Source of the DNA: Chlorobiaceae bacterium
GTDB lineage: Bacteria > Bacteroidota > Chlorobiia > Chlorobiales > Chlorobiaceae
Assembly: GCA_012972835.1 (NCBI GenBank)
Contig: JABDHK010000012.1
Coordinates: 21,870-85,869, forward strand
Reading direction: 5' to 3'
Length of the DNA stretch: 64,000 bases
Positions 28,265 through 38,447 of this stretch are shown here, piece by piece (positions within the stretch are counted from its first letter, which is position 1; the number at the start of each line of letters is the position of its first letter). The notes under the pieces are model-generated. The model was given only the letters and a program-made list of their open reading frames with translations, did not search any database and had not been told where the DNA came from. The translations under genes and the position numbers were made by a program.

Positions 28265-29033
28265 TATCTCAACAGGCCAACTGCTGCTTGCCTTGGTCTT
28301 TATCCTCATTGCTCAGGCAACCTCTTTCATCTACCATCTCGGCCTTAATCGCGACATCACCATTGGGACGTTGCGCACCTTTTCGCAACTCTTTTTAATG
28401 GGTTATGTGCTCACCTATATTTTAAAAACCTCAAACCCATTTCTTGTAGTGAGTGTTTTTATGGTGATGGTTGTCTCGGCCATGTTTATTATCAAAGGAA
28501 GGGTCAGGGAAAAGCAGATACCCTATATCATTCCAACATTTTTCACGATGTTTGTCAGTTATCTGGCAACGGCGCTCTTTGTGTCCGGGCTGATTATTGG
28601 AATTACTCCATGGTGGGAACCACGCTACTTCATTCCGGCGGGAGGGATGGTGATCGGAAATTCAATGTCGGCGCTTGCAATCTCTCTGGAGCGGATGTTC
28701 AGGGATATGCGGCAACAGAAAGAGCTTGTGGAAATGCAGCTCTCTCTTGGAGCCAATTACCGTGAAGCCAGCCTCAATATATTCAGAAATGCCGTCTCAG
28801 CAGGCATGATTCCTTCCATCAATGCCATGATGGGTGTAGGCCTTGTGTTTATTCCAGGCATGATGTCCGGCCAGATTCTTGCCGGAACTGATCCGCTTAT
28901 TGCCATTCGCTATCAAATCGTTGTTATGCTGATGCTGGTTGGCTCAACGGCTCTCAGTTCCATTATTGTGATGCTCATCGTCAGGCGTCGTTGTTTCGGC
29001 AGTGGGGAAGAGGTGCTACTTAGTCCCCATTGA
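28248..29033 (+). CDS. fetB: ABC transporter permease, UPF0014/FetB type
   Basis: 261 residues from the ATG at 28248, which is preferred because the following MNQIINIS runs into the first membrane helix. About seven hydrophobic helices are seen. The cytoplasmic segment MQLSLGANYREASLNIFRNA and the following MIPSINAMMGVGLVFIPGM are characteristic of the FetB/UPF0014 family. Its stop overlaps the converging lgt gene by 18 bases. Confidence 0.8.
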   Translation: MNQIINISTGQLLLALVFILIAQATSFIYHLGLNRDITIGTLRTFSQLFLMGYVLTYILKTSNPFLVVSVFMVMVVSAMFIIKGRVREKQIPYIIPTFFTMFVSYLATALFVSGLIIGITPWWEPRYFIPAGGMVIGNSMSALAISLERMFRDMRQQKELVEMQLSLGANYREASLNIFRNAVSAGMIPSINAMMGVGLVFIPGMMSGQILAGTDPLIAIRYQIVVMLMLVGSTALSSIIVMLIVRRRCFGSGEEVLLSPH

Positions 29034-29870
29034 TTTTAATGAAGGTTTGTTGACCAGAAAAACAACAATACCTCCAATCATCATAATAAAACAAAGCACT
29101 TGCCCCATAGAAAAATTCAAAAATACAAAGCCGAGCTGAGCATCAGGTTCCCTGAAATATTCAATAAAAAAGCGGACAAAACCGTACCCGAAAAGATAGA
29201 GAGCTGAAAGAGAGCCTGTAAAAGGAGATTTTCTGCGCAGCAGCCAGAGAGTGACAAACAGTACTATACCTTCAAAAAATGCTTCATAGAGTTGAGATGG
29301 ATGGCGAAGTTGATGGGTGGGAGCGAGAGGAAAATACATGCCAAATGCCGAGTCGGTTACCCTGCCGTAGAGTTCACCATTGATGAAGTTGCCAAGACGA
29401 CCAAAGGTATAGCCAATAGGCACTGAAGGAATAAAGAGGTCAAATGTTTCCAAAAAACCAGCTTTCTGAGAACGGGTAAATGCAAAAACTGCAAGAATAA
29501 CTCCGATCACCGCTCCATGATATGACATACCGGTAATTCCTGCGAAACGGCATCCTCCCGGAGCTGATACCCAGGGAAGAATACTACCGAAGGGATCGTG
29601 TAGAAAATCGCTCATTCCGTAAAAAAGGATATACCCAAGACGGCCACCAGCAACCACACCAACCATAACCCAGGTGAGGGCATCTCCGATAAAGGATCGC
29701 TCAAAAGGAAGCTTCTCGGAGTCAAGACGATAACGGGTAAGAAGATAAACGATAGCGAACGCCACAATGTACATCATGCCATACCAGCGAACGGCAAAAG
29801 CGCCAGCAGAAAAAATTACAGGATTCATTTGTGAAGGCAAATTCTGCCACCAGAGCACGAAATCAGTCAT
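29016..29870 (-). CDS. lgt: Prolipoprotein diacylglyceryl transferase
   Basis: 284 residues, about seven membrane helices. The family signature GRLGNFINGELYGR lies near residue 155, with YHGAVIGVILAVF before it and HPSQLYEA after it. Lgt moves a diacylglyceryl group from phosphatidylglycerol to the lipobox cysteine of prolipoproteins at the inner membrane, the first step of lipoprotein maturation. It is divergent from aclB across 135 bases. Confidence 0.95.
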   Translation of the reverse strand: MTDFVLWWQNLPSQMNPVIFSAGAFAVRWYGMMYIVAFAIVYLLTRYRLDSEKLPFERSFIGDALTWVMVGVVAGGRLGYILFYGMSDFLHDPFGSILPWVSAPGGCRFAGITGMSYHGAVIGVILAVFAFTRSQKAGFLETFDLFIPSVPIGYTFGRLGNFINGELYGRVTDSAFGMYFPLAPTHQLRHPSQLYEAFFEGIVLFVTLWLLRRKSPFTGSLSALYLFGYGFVRFFIEYFREPDAQLGFVFLNFSMGQVLCFIMMIGGIVVFLVNKPSLKSMGTK

Positions 29871-30005
29871 AAAAGTTGTTTTTTTGATGATTTGGGGAGA
29901 AAAAAAATTTAGAACCTTTGAACAAATTAAAATATAGTTAACTTAAAATCTTGCACATTTCCGTGCATGGTTTTTCTACCCATTAACATACAAATACCTA
30001 ATAGT

Positions 30006-31202
30006 ATGGCTAAAATACTTGAAGGGCCGGCCATGAAGCTATTCAACAAATGGGGCATTCCTGTGCCAAATTATGTTGTTATCATGGATCCCAACCGCCT
30101 CGAGCAGCTTGGAGAAGCTAATAAATGGTTGAGAGAATCAAAACTCGTTGTTAAAGCTCATGAAGCTATCGGCGGGCGATTCAAGTTGGGATTGGTCAAA
30201 CTTGGGCTTAACCTTGACGAAGCTCTTAAGGCAGCAAAAGAGATGATTGGACGCGAAATCGGTACATCGGTTGTCCGTCAGGTTATTGTTGCGGAAATGC
30301 TTGATCATGACGAGGAGTATTACATATCCATTGCCGGTAATCGCGATGGGGCCGAGATTCTTCTTTCCAACAAGGGTGGAGTTGATATCGAAGAACACTG
30401 GGATACGGTCAAACGTCTTTTCATCCCTCTCGATGAAACTCCAAGTATCGAACATATTACTGAAGTCGCACTTGAAGCCGGCTTCATCGGTGAAATCGCT
30501 GAACGTGTCGCTAAAATCATATCACGACTCATTCTCTGTTTCGACGTCGAAGATGCGCAGTCGATTGAGATCAATCCGCTTGTCATACGCAAGAGTGATA
30601 TGCGGTTTGCGGCTCTTGACGCGGTCATGAACGTTGATTGGGATGCCCGATTCCGTCATGCTGACTGGGATTTCAAACCTGTTTCAGAAATCGGTCGTCC
30701 ATTCACCGAAGCTGAACAGCAGATCATGGATATCGATGCCCGTATCAAGGGATCGGTCAAATTGGTTGAAGTTCCCGGCGGAAACATTGCACTGCTTACG
30801 GCAGGCGGTGGCGCTTCCGTATTTTATTCTGATGCTGTCGTCGCAAGAGGTGGATCAATTGCCAATTATGCTGAATATTCTGGTGATCCACCGGACTGGG
30901 CAGTTGAGGCTCTTACAGAAACTATCTGCATGCTGCCGGACATCAAACATATTATTGTCGGTGGAGCAATAGCTAATTTTACCGATGTAAAGGCGACTTT
31001 TAACGGGATTATAAATGGATTCCGGGAGAGTAAATCAAAAGGGTACCTTGAAAATGTAAAAATCTGGGTAAGACGTGGCGGCCCGAATGAGAATCAGGGT
31101 CTTGCTGCAATGAAAAAGTTGCAGGAAGAGGGATTTGACATTCATGTCTATGACCGCAGCATGCCTATGACCGATATCGTTGACCTTGCCTTGAATTCAT
31201 AA
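30006..31202 (+). CDS. aclB: ATP-citrate lyase small subunit
   Basis: 398 residues from the ATG at 30006 (MAKILEGPAMKLF); an upstream in-frame ATG would add 13 atypical residues. The protein has the ATP-grasp/succinyl-CoA-synthetase-beta-like fold with VVKAHEAIGGRFKLGLV near the start and IEINPLVIR before the C-terminal domain. With AclA it cleaves citrate with ATP and CoA to acetyl-CoA and oxaloacetate, the key step of the reductive TCA cycle in green sulfur bacteria. The order aclB-aclA is the one I know from Chlorobium. It is the best taxonomic marker in the window. Confidence 0.96.
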   Translation: MAKILEGPAMKLFNKWGIPVPNYVVIMDPNRLEQLGEANKWLRESKLVVKAHEAIGGRFKLGLVKLGLNLDEALKAAKEMIGREIGTSVVRQVIVAEMLDHDEEYYISIAGNRDGAEILLSNKGGVDIEEHWDTVKRLFIPLDETPSIEHITEVALEAGFIGEIAERVAKIISRLILCFDVEDAQSIEINPLVIRKSDMRFAALDAVMNVDWDARFRHADWDFKPVSEIGRPFTEAEQQIMDIDARIKGSVKLVEVPGGNIALLTAGGGASVFYSDAVVARGGSIANYAEYSGDPPDWAVEALTETICMLPDIKHIIVGGAIANFTDVKATFNGIINGFRESKSKGYLENVKIWVRRGGPNENQGLAAMKKLQEEGFDIHVYDRSMPMTDIVDLALNS

Positions 31203-31261
31203 AAGGACGCTATCTCAGGAACCCCAAAGAGAAACTTCTAACTTATAAACCGGAAAGAATC

Positions 31262-33094
31262 GTGAGTATTTTAGCAAATAGGGATACACGAGCGGTCATC
31301 ATTGGCGGTGTTGCCGGATTGAATGCTGCAAAGCGGATGGCCCAGTTCGACTTTCTGATCAACCGGCCACTGACGGTAGAGGCATTTGTTTATCCACCGG
31401 AAGAAGGTCAGCAGAAAGAGATTTACAGGGGCGGTGAACTGAACAACGTTACAGTTTATGCATCGCTCACCAAAGCACTTGAGGAAAATCCTCAAATTAA
31501 TACGGCGCTTATCTATATCGGTGCATCAAGAGCATATCAGTCAGCAATTGAAGCTCTTGATTCCAAAGGCATCAAGCTTGTTACCATGATTACCGAAGGT
31601 GTTCCGGAGAAGGATGCCAAGCGGTTGCGTAAACATGCACTTGAGGTCGGTAAAACTATCAACGGACCATCCTCAATCGGCATAATGTCGGCAGGGGAGT
31701 GCCGTCTTGGCGTTATTGGCGGCGAGTTCAAAAACCTGAAGCTCTGTAATCTCTATCGTCCCGGCTCATTTGGTGTCATTACAAAATCAGGTGGACTCTC
31801 CAACGAAGCCATGTGGCTCTGCGCACAGAACGGCAATGGCATTACCTCAGCCGTAGCTATCGGTGGAGATTCTTATCCCGGTACCGACTTTGTTACCTAC
31901 CTTCAAATGTTCGAGAACGATCCGGAAACCAAGGCGGTAGTTATTGTTGGTGAAGTTGGTGGAACTCTTGAAGAAGAAGCCGCGGAATGGTATGGAGCCG
32001 AAAAAAGACGGATCAAGCTGATTGCTGCAATTGGCGGAACCTGCCAGGATGTCTTGCCACAGGGGATGAAGTTCGGTCATGCCGGTGCCAAGGAGGGCAA
32101 GAAAGGTCTTGGTTCGGCACGCTCCAAAATCAACGCACTGCGTGAAGCTGGCGCTCTTGTCCCCGACACATTTGGCGGTCTGAGCAAGGCAATCAAGCAG
32201 GTCTACCTTGAACTCCAGGCAACAGGTGTTATCCAACCGGAACCGGAACTTGACGAGAAGCTGCTTCCTGAGCTTCCTCCGAGTGTCCAGGAGATCATGA
32301 AACAGGGTGAGGTTATTGTTGAGCCCCTTATTCGGACAACCATTTCCGACGATCGTGGTGAGGAGCCTCGTTACGTTGGCTATGCTGCATCAGAACTCTG
32401 TGAGAAAGGATATGGCATTGAGGATGTTATCGGTTTGCTGTGGAACAAGAAACTTCCTACAAAAGAAGAGTCTGAGATCATCAAGCGCATTATCATGATT
32501 TCAGCCGATCACGGCCCGGCAGTCTCCGGAGCATTCGGTTCCATTATTGCGGCCTGCGCAGGGATCGACTTGCCACAGGCGGTCTCAGCAGGAATGACTA
32601 TGATCGGCCCGAGATTTGGGGGAGCAGTTACCAATGCAGGTAAATATTTCAAATACGGTGTCAAGGAGTATCCGAACGACATCCCGGGATTTCTTTCATG
32701 GATGAAGCAGAATGTAGGTCCTGTTCCTGGAATCGGCCACAGGGTGAAAAGCGTGAAAAATCCGGACAAACGGGTAAAATACCTGGTTGAATACGTGACA
32801 ACCAAGACCACGCTTCACACACCATGTCTTGACTATGCTCTTGAGGTTGAAAAGATCACCACGGCCAAAAAAGACAATCTTATCCTGAACGTTGACGGTA
32901 CCATCGGCTGTATTTTGGTTGACCTTGATTTCCCTGAATACTCACTGAACGGTTTCTTTGTTCTGGCTCGGACGATTGGCATGATTGGTCACTGGATCGA
33001 TCAGAACAATCAGAATTCTCGTCTTATAAGGCTCTATGATTACCTGATCAACTATGCCGTGAAAGAAGAGCGTGAAGTACCGGACAAGAAGTAA
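31262..33094 (+). CDS. aclA: ATP-citrate lyase large subunit
   Basis: 610 residues. The start is GTG at 31262 with GGAAAG just upstream. The N-terminal CoA-binding/ligase part includes the glycine-rich RPGSFGVITKSGGLSNEAMW stretch. The phosphohistidine is expected in GMKFGHAGA near residue 275. The C-terminal citrate-synthase-like part contains DHGPAVSGA, GPRFGGAVTNAG and PGIGHRVK. It forms the catalytic complex with AclB, whose gene ends 59 bases upstream. A clear intrinsic terminator follows. Confidence 0.96.
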   Translation: MSILANRDTRAVIIGGVAGLNAAKRMAQFDFLINRPLTVEAFVYPPEEGQQKEIYRGGELNNVTVYASLTKALEENPQINTALIYIGASRAYQSAIEALDSKGIKLVTMITEGVPEKDAKRLRKHALEVGKTINGPSSIGIMSAGECRLGVIGGEFKNLKLCNLYRPGSFGVITKSGGLSNEAMWLCAQNGNGITSAVAIGGDSYPGTDFVTYLQMFENDPETKAVVIVGEVGGTLEEEAAEWYGAEKRRIKLIAAIGGTCQDVLPQGMKFGHAGAKEGKKGLGSARSKINALREAGALVPDTFGGLSKAIKQVYLELQATGVIQPEPELDEKLLPELPPSVQEIMKQGEVIVEPLIRTTISDDRGEEPRYVGYAASELCEKGYGIEDVIGLLWNKKLPTKEESEIIKRIIMISADHGPAVSGAFGSIIAACAGIDLPQAVSAGMTMIGPRFGGAVTNAGKYFKYGVKEYPNDIPGFLSWMKQNVGPVPGIGHRVKSVKNPDKRVKYLVEYVTTKTTLHTPCLDYALEVEKITTAKKDNLILNVDGTIGCILVDLDFPEYSLNGFFVLARTIGMIGHWIDQNNQNSRLIRLYDYLINYAVKEEREVPDKK

Positions 33095-33134
33095 TTATTA
33101 GAACGCAGTATTGCAGAAGATAATTGGCTAAAAC

Positions 33135-33166
33135 AAAAAGGCAGGAACCAAAATTCCTGCCTTTTT
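33135..33166 (+). terminator. Intrinsic terminator of aclBA
   Basis: A 13-base stem AAAAAGGCAGGAA / TTCCTGCCTTTTT with a 6-base loop and a T-rich 3' arm, 40 bases after the aclA stop. Confidence 0.9.
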
Positions 33167-33223
33167 GTCGTTCTGAATTTCATAGATAACAGATTGACTT
33201 TTGCGGTATTATTATGGCAACTG

Positions 33224-33268
33224 AGTTGGTTTTTACAAAAAAAGACTCAACTTTTTTTCAAAACCAAA
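33224..33268. repeat. Imperfect inverted repeat in the leader of the RRM gene
   Basis: TTGGTTTT at 33224-33231 is complementary to AAAACCAA at 33261-33268. Inside them a run of seven A faces a run of seven T, which leaves a bulge and a short GACTCAAC loop. The structure lies in the 258 bases between the acl terminator and the RRM gene. It could fold in the RRM-gene leader if the transcript starts upstream of it. Nothing else was seen in this spacer. Confidence 0.35.
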
Positions 33269-33424
33269 GGATCTCTGCATTTTATTTTTGAAAACGATCA
33301 TTAATTACGTTAGACTTGACATAGAAGTCAGTCAATGGTTGGCTGGTCGCTATTCAAGTAATTTGTGCCTTGGTTACTTGCCGGTATCTCTATTTTTCAA
33401 TGCACATGTTAGTGAGATTAAACA

Positions 33425-33697
33425 ATGAATATTTACATCGGCAATTTGGCTTACACTGTTTCTGAAGATGATCTTCGTGATTCTTTTTCTGAATTTGGAG
33501 AAGTTGCAAACGCGAGCATAATCAATGACAAGTTTTCAGGTCGCTCCAAAGGATTTGGATTTGTTGAAATGCCTAAAGAGAGTGAGGCACGTGAAGCTAT
33601 TGAATCAATGAATGGCAAAGATTTAAATGGCCGTACTGTAACGGTCAATGAAGCAAAACCTCGTGAAGAAAGGTCACCAAGAAGAGATCGCTACTGA
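33425..33697 (+). CDS. RRM-type RNA-binding protein
   Basis: 90 residues, essentially one RNA-recognition motif: RNP2 IYIGNL at residues 3-8 and RNP1 KGFGFVEM near residue 44, followed by a short basic tail REERSPRRDRY. Small single-RRM proteins of this kind occur in cyanobacteria and several other bacteria and often respond to cold. The gene is monocistronic, with a terminator directly downstream. Confidence 0.92.
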   Translation: MNIYIGNLAYTVSEDDLRDSFSEFGEVANASIINDKFSGRSKGFGFVEMPKESEAREAIESMNGKDLNGRTVTVNEAKPREERSPRRDRY

Positions 33698-33715
33698 GCT
33701 TTGTTTGTTTTTTTC

Positions 33716-33751
33716 AAAAGCCAGACAGAGCGCAAGTTTTGTCTGGCTTTT
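33716..33751 (+). terminator. Intrinsic terminator of the RRM gene
   Basis: A 12-base stem AAAAGCCAGACA / TGTCTGGCTTTT with a 12-base loop; the T tract can serve the plus strand and the A tract the converging aldo/keto reductase gene. Confidence 0.88.
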
Positions 33752-33766
33752 GTTGTTACTGCGTCT

Positions 33767-34774
<1,008 letters not shown>

Positions 34775-34945
34775 AGTATATTTGTTCCTTTGTTTTTATT
34801 ACTGTTCTTTGCCTGATTGGGAAAGGGTAAACTTCATTTTTTTTCAAGATGAAACGATTTTTTGAAAGAAAAGTGAGCGTGGTGCGTATTAATGTAGGAA
34901 GGGAAAAAAATAGTTGCAGTTTTTTTTAATACAAACGGAATAATA

Positions 34946-35212
34946 ATGAAAAAGAATTTTATTGCTGGCGTTGTCGTATTACTTGCAGCTTCCGGGATTT
35001 TCGGTGGCGTTTCTTTTGCAGCTGACAAGGCAGCAGATAAGGCCGCAGCAAAGCCAGCTGTAACAACTGAAGCAAAAGCTGATGTCAAGGCAGATGCGAA
35101 AGCCGATACGAAAGCTCCAGTAGCCAAGAAAAAAGTTGTCAAAAAGAAAGCCGCCAAGAAAGCTGAAAAGAAAGTTGAAGCCAAAGAAGTAGCTCCTGCA
35201 GCAGCTAAGTAA
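34946..35212 (+). CDS. Secreted Ala/Lys-rich low-complexity protein
   Basis: 88 residues. A signal peptide (residues 1-25, ending VSFA before ADK) is followed by a mature chain almost entirely of Ala, Lys, Val, Asp and Glu. An acidic/basic repeat AKADVKADAKADTKA gives way to a strongly basic stretch KKKVVKKKAAKKAEKK, recalling histone H1-like tails. No folded domain is recognised. The mature protein should be in the periplasm or outside. A terminator follows about 100 bases downstream. Confidence 0.7.
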   Translation: MKKNFIAGVVVLLAASGIFGGVSFAADKAADKAAAKPAVTTEAKADVKADAKADTKAPVAKKKVVKKKAAKKAEKKVEAKEVAPAAAK

Positions 35213-35310
35213 GAAATAATTCTTTGCCACAATTGAACGAAGCTGCCAGTATTTTGCTGAAGAAATAACGCTCTATCGTCAAATGTGGTCAACAGAAGTT
35301 GTTATATTTA

Positions 35311-35340
35311 CAAAAGCCCCTTGTTAAAGAGGGGCTTTTG
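35311..35340 (+). terminator. Intrinsic terminator after the Ala/Lys-rich gene
   Basis: A 10-base stem CAAAAGCCCC / GGGGCTTTTG with a 10-base loop, followed by TTATTTTAT. Confidence 0.88.
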
Positions 35341-35469
35341 TTATTTTATAAGCCAAGGGCCTCTCTGTGTGGGCCATCAAAGTATTGCCAGGCGGGTGAC
35401 CTTATGGGGTCACTAAAATCCCTGATTTGCAGCAATTATATATTAAGTCACTATAAATAGATAAGTTAA

Positions 35470-35988
35470 ATGCACAAGAAAATTCTGTTTCTGAAAAAAT
35501 ATTTAAAAAATCCAATAACTATGGGCTCCGTAATACCTTCTTCCAGATTTTTAGGGAATGCCATGTATAAATCTGTTAAAGAGTTAGAACACACCGCAGT
35601 TATGGAAATCGGAGCTGGAACTGGCGCAATCACACAGCATATCTCAAGCTTAAACCCTGTGTTGGTTGAAATTGACAAGGAGTTCTGTGCCTTGCTGAGA
35701 ACAAATTATCCTCATCTGAACATTGTTAATTCGTGCGCATTGGAGCAGTTAAGAAAAATTGACGAGCGGGTAGGATTAGTGATCTCTATTCCACTCATTA
35801 ACAACCCCTTCAAATCGTCATTTATTCCCCTTTTAAATGATCTCTACACCAAGGGATTGTTAACATGGTGCGTCATATTTACCTATGGACTCAATGACCC
35901 CCTGGAACAAGTTAATTTTGAAAGTAAAAAGAGAAAGCGTTTTGTTCTGCAAAATATTCCACCTGCCCATGTCTGGGTTTATTCATAG
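35470..35988 (+). CDS. PmtA-like SAM methyltransferase
   Basis: 172 residues. The N-terminal helix FLKKYLKNPITMGSVIPSS is typical of the phospholipid N-methyltransferase (PmtA) and related rRNA-methylase-like group, where an F-L-x(5)-N-P-x(3)-G-x(4)-P-S-S pattern precedes the core. Motif I is MEIGAGTGAITQHI and the acidic strand end is LVEIDKEF. It would act on phosphatidylethanolamine at the membrane if the assignment is right. It is shorter than typical PmtA by about 20 residues. It precedes the protease gene by about 30 bases, possibly in one transcript. Confidence 0.7.
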   Translation: MHKKILFLKKYLKNPITMGSVIPSSRFLGNAMYKSVKELEHTAVMEIGAGTGAITQHISSLNPVLVEIDKEFCALLRTNYPHLNIVNSCALEQLRKIDERVGLVISIPLINNPFKSSFIPLLNDLYTKGLLTWCVIFTYGLNDPLEQVNFESKKRKRFVLQNIPPAHVWVYS

Positions 35989-36019
35989 GCACCGGCTTAA
36001 CGATAGTTTATCATCTCCT

Positions 36020-38065
36020 ATGCTAAAAAGAACTCTTTATCTCTTTATTTTTGTTTTGGGATTTGTAGTTCCTGTCTTTGCCAGGAATGCCGTTACACCG
36101 GCTCCAGTTCCAGCTACGATTACCCTCAAACCAACTGCTGCTGAGGATGAGGCATGCAAATATATAAGTCAATATCTTCTGCAGAACCACTATCGAAAGG
36201 TATCTGTTAATGACTCTCTTTCGCAGGAGATATTTAATCGTTACCTCAGCAATCTTGATGGCAGCAAGAGCTATTTTCTGGCAAGTGATGTAGAAAGCTT
36301 AAGAAAGACATACGGAACCCGAATTGATGATGAATTACTTGCTGGTAAAACAACGGCCGGGTTTGCCATTTATAACCTGTTTCTGAAGCGGGCAAAAGAG
36401 AAGATGCGGTTTATGAAAGCAGCTGTTGATACCGTGCATTTTAACTTTTCAACACCTGAAACCCTTGCTCTTGATCGTAAAACCGATTCCTGGTCAACTG
36501 ACACAAGTCAGCTTACCTCGCTTTGGAAAAAAGAGCTTAAATACCAGTGGCTCAATCTTAAATATTCTGGAGAAAAGAACAAAACCGTTCGTAATGCCCT
36601 TGTGAAAAGTTTTACAAGCAGACTGAACCTTCTGAGCCATCAGAAGCCGGAAGATGCTTTTCAAGCCTATATTGATGCTCTGACAACATCCTTCGATCCT
36701 CATACAAGCTATTTTTCACCCGATGAGTATGAAAACTTCCAGATCGACATGAGTCGCTCTCTTGAAGGGATCGGCGCCAAACTGCAGACTGAAAGTGAGT
36801 ACACTGTCGTTAATGAGGTTCTTCCAGGAGGGCCGGCATTTAAAAGCAATCTTCTGAAAAAGGGAGATAAAATCATTGGCGTTGGTCAGGGGAAAAAAGC
36901 TGAAATTGTTGATGTTGTTGGCTGGAGGATCAACGATGTTGTAAAGCTTATCCGGGGTAAAAAAGGTACAGTTGTTCGCCTTAAAATTCTTCCATCAAGT
37001 CAGGCTGGTCGTGGTCCAGCAAAAATCATTCAACTTTTGCGAGACAAGGTTGATCTGGAGGAACAGGCTGCAAAGAAAGGCATCATACAACAGAATGGCA
37101 AGAAAATAGGTGTTATTACCATACCCTCTTTTTATCTTGATTTTGAAGGTCAGCAACAAAACGCTGTTAATTATAGCAGTACAAGCCGTGATGTGGCCCG
37201 TATTCTGAATGAACTGAAGGCCGAGCATGTTGACGGGATTGTTATTGATCTTCGCAGTAATGGCGGCGGTTCCCTTGAAGAGTCTGTGAAAGTTACCGGA
37301 CTGTTTATCCCTAGGGGTCCGGTTGTTCAGATTAGCAATTCCAATGGAGGCAATACGGTGCTCAATGACGAGGATATGCAGGAACAGTATAATGGCCCAC
37401 TTGCTGTACTGGTCAATCGTTACAGTGCCTCGGCATCTGAAATCTTTGCTGCGGCAATTCAGGATTATGATCGTGGTGTTATTATTGGAGAGAGGACATT
37501 TGGAAAGGGCACTGTTCAAAGTATTATCAAGCTGGTAAGACCAATTACTTTTTTTGAAAAATCGCCTGAACTCGGAGAGATAAAGCTTACTATTGCAAAG
37601 TTTTACCGAATTTCTGGAGGAAGTACTCAGCATAAAGGGGTTGAGCCTGACATTCTCATGCCATCAATGATCGATACTGCTACTATTGGTGAGGATACCT
37701 ACACCAGCAGTCTTCCCTGGAGTACTATTTCCAAAGCATCGTATAAACCAACTGCCGAGATTACCACTGAAAAGATCACTCTGCTTCGCCAAAAAGAGGT
37801 GGAACGTTCAACTAAAACTGTATTGTTTCAAAATTATTTGCATGATCTGAAAACTCTTGACCAGATTCGTAAAAAGAAGGCGGTATCGCTCCAGGATTCT
37901 GCTTTCAAATCTGAAATTGAAACCATTAAACGGATTGAAAAAGAGTGGATTCAGGAACAGGATTCAGCAAAAGATATCAGCAAGGATGTCTTGCTCAATG
38001 AGGCCGCAGGAGTTGTGTCCGATCTGGTTGAGCTTACGGCAGGGAAGTCTGCTTCGTTGCATTAA
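36020..38065 (+). CDS. prc: Carboxy-terminal (tail-specific) protease, S41 family
   Basis: 682 residues from the ATG at 36020; the longer open frame upstream overlaps the methyltransferase gene and lacks signal-peptide character. A signal peptide ends near VVPVFA. A long helical N-terminal domain is followed by a PDZ domain (about 245-335, with EGIGAKLQTE and LPGGPAFKSNLLKKGD). The protease core has NRYSASASE with Ser471 and FGKGTVQ with Lys496; the 25-residue spacing equals the Ser-Lys dyad of E. coli Prc. It degrades or trims C-termini of envelope proteins in the periplasm. Confidence 0.93.
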   Translation: MLKRTLYLFIFVLGFVVPVFARNAVTPAPVPATITLKPTAAEDEACKYISQYLLQNHYRKVSVNDSLSQEIFNRYLSNLDGSKSYFLASDVESLRKTYGTRIDDELLAGKTTAGFAIYNLFLKRAKEKMRFMKAAVDTVHFNFSTPETLALDRKTDSWSTDTSQLTSLWKKELKYQWLNLKYSGEKNKTVRNALVKSFTSRLNLLSHQKPEDAFQAYIDALTTSFDPHTSYFSPDEYENFQIDMSRSLEGIGAKLQTESEYTVVNEVLPGGPAFKSNLLKKGDKIIGVGQGKKAEIVDVVGWRINDVVKLIRGKKGTVVRLKILPSSQAGRGPAKIIQLLRDKVDLEEQAAKKGIIQQNGKKIGVITIPSFYLDFEGQQQNAVNYSSTSRDVARILNELKAEHVDGIVIDLRSNGGGSLEESVKVTGLFIPRGPVVQISNSNGGNTVLNDEDMQEQYNGPLAVLVNRYSASASEIFAAAIQDYDRGVIIGERTFGKGTVQSIIKLVRPITFFEKSPELGEIKLTIAKFYRISGGSTQHKGVEPDILMPSMIDTATIGEDTYTSSLPWSTISKASYKPTAEITTEKITLLRQKEVERSTKTVLFQNYLHDLKTLDQIRKKKAVSLQDSAFKSEIETIKRIEKEWIQEQDSAKDISKDVLLNEAAGVVSDLVELTAGKSASLH

Positions 38066-38173
38066 GTTCAAGGGATTGCAGGAAAATATCTTTTGCTTTA
38101 GAACTCGTATCAATTGTATATTTGAAGAAGAGAGAAGGGGATTATTGGATAATTAATGTGAAGGGGAGTTGCT

Positions 38174-38419
38174 ATGTTTGGATTGGGTGGACAGGAGTTA
38201 CTGCTTATTTTGTTTGTTGTGTTGTTGTTTTTTGGTCCTTCAAAAATTCCTGAACTTATGCGAGGCCTCGGGAAAGGCATGAAGGAGTTTAAAAAAGCAC
38301 AGGCTGATCTTGAAGATGAATTTCATAAAGCGGTTGAAGCCCCTGAACCAAAAAAAAAACCGGTTGAGAGTGCGGCTTCAAAAAATGAAGATGATGTTCC
38401 AGCAATTAAAAATTCTTGA
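38174..38419 (+). CDS. tatA: Twin-arginine translocase subunit TatA/E
   Basis: 81 residues. One N-terminal membrane helix ends in the conserved [12 protein letters not shown] hinge, then an amphipathic helix ([13 protein letters not shown]) and a charged tail. It forms the protein-conducting part of the Sec-independent Tat pathway for folded proteins. AGGGGAG lies upstream of the ATG. A lemA-like gene follows after 28 bases. Confidence 0.93.
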   Translation: MFGLGGQELLLILFVVLLFFGPSKIPELMRGLGKGMKEFKKAQADLEDEFHKAVEAPEPKKKPVESAASKNEDDVPAIKNS

Positions 38420-38447
38420 AAATAACAAGAGAGGGGAGATATATTTT

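Noticed and set aside
29967..30006. Upstream ATG giving AclB 13 extra residues
   Set aside because: The added residues are hydrophobic and untypical, while MAKILEGPAMKLF is the expected AclB start.
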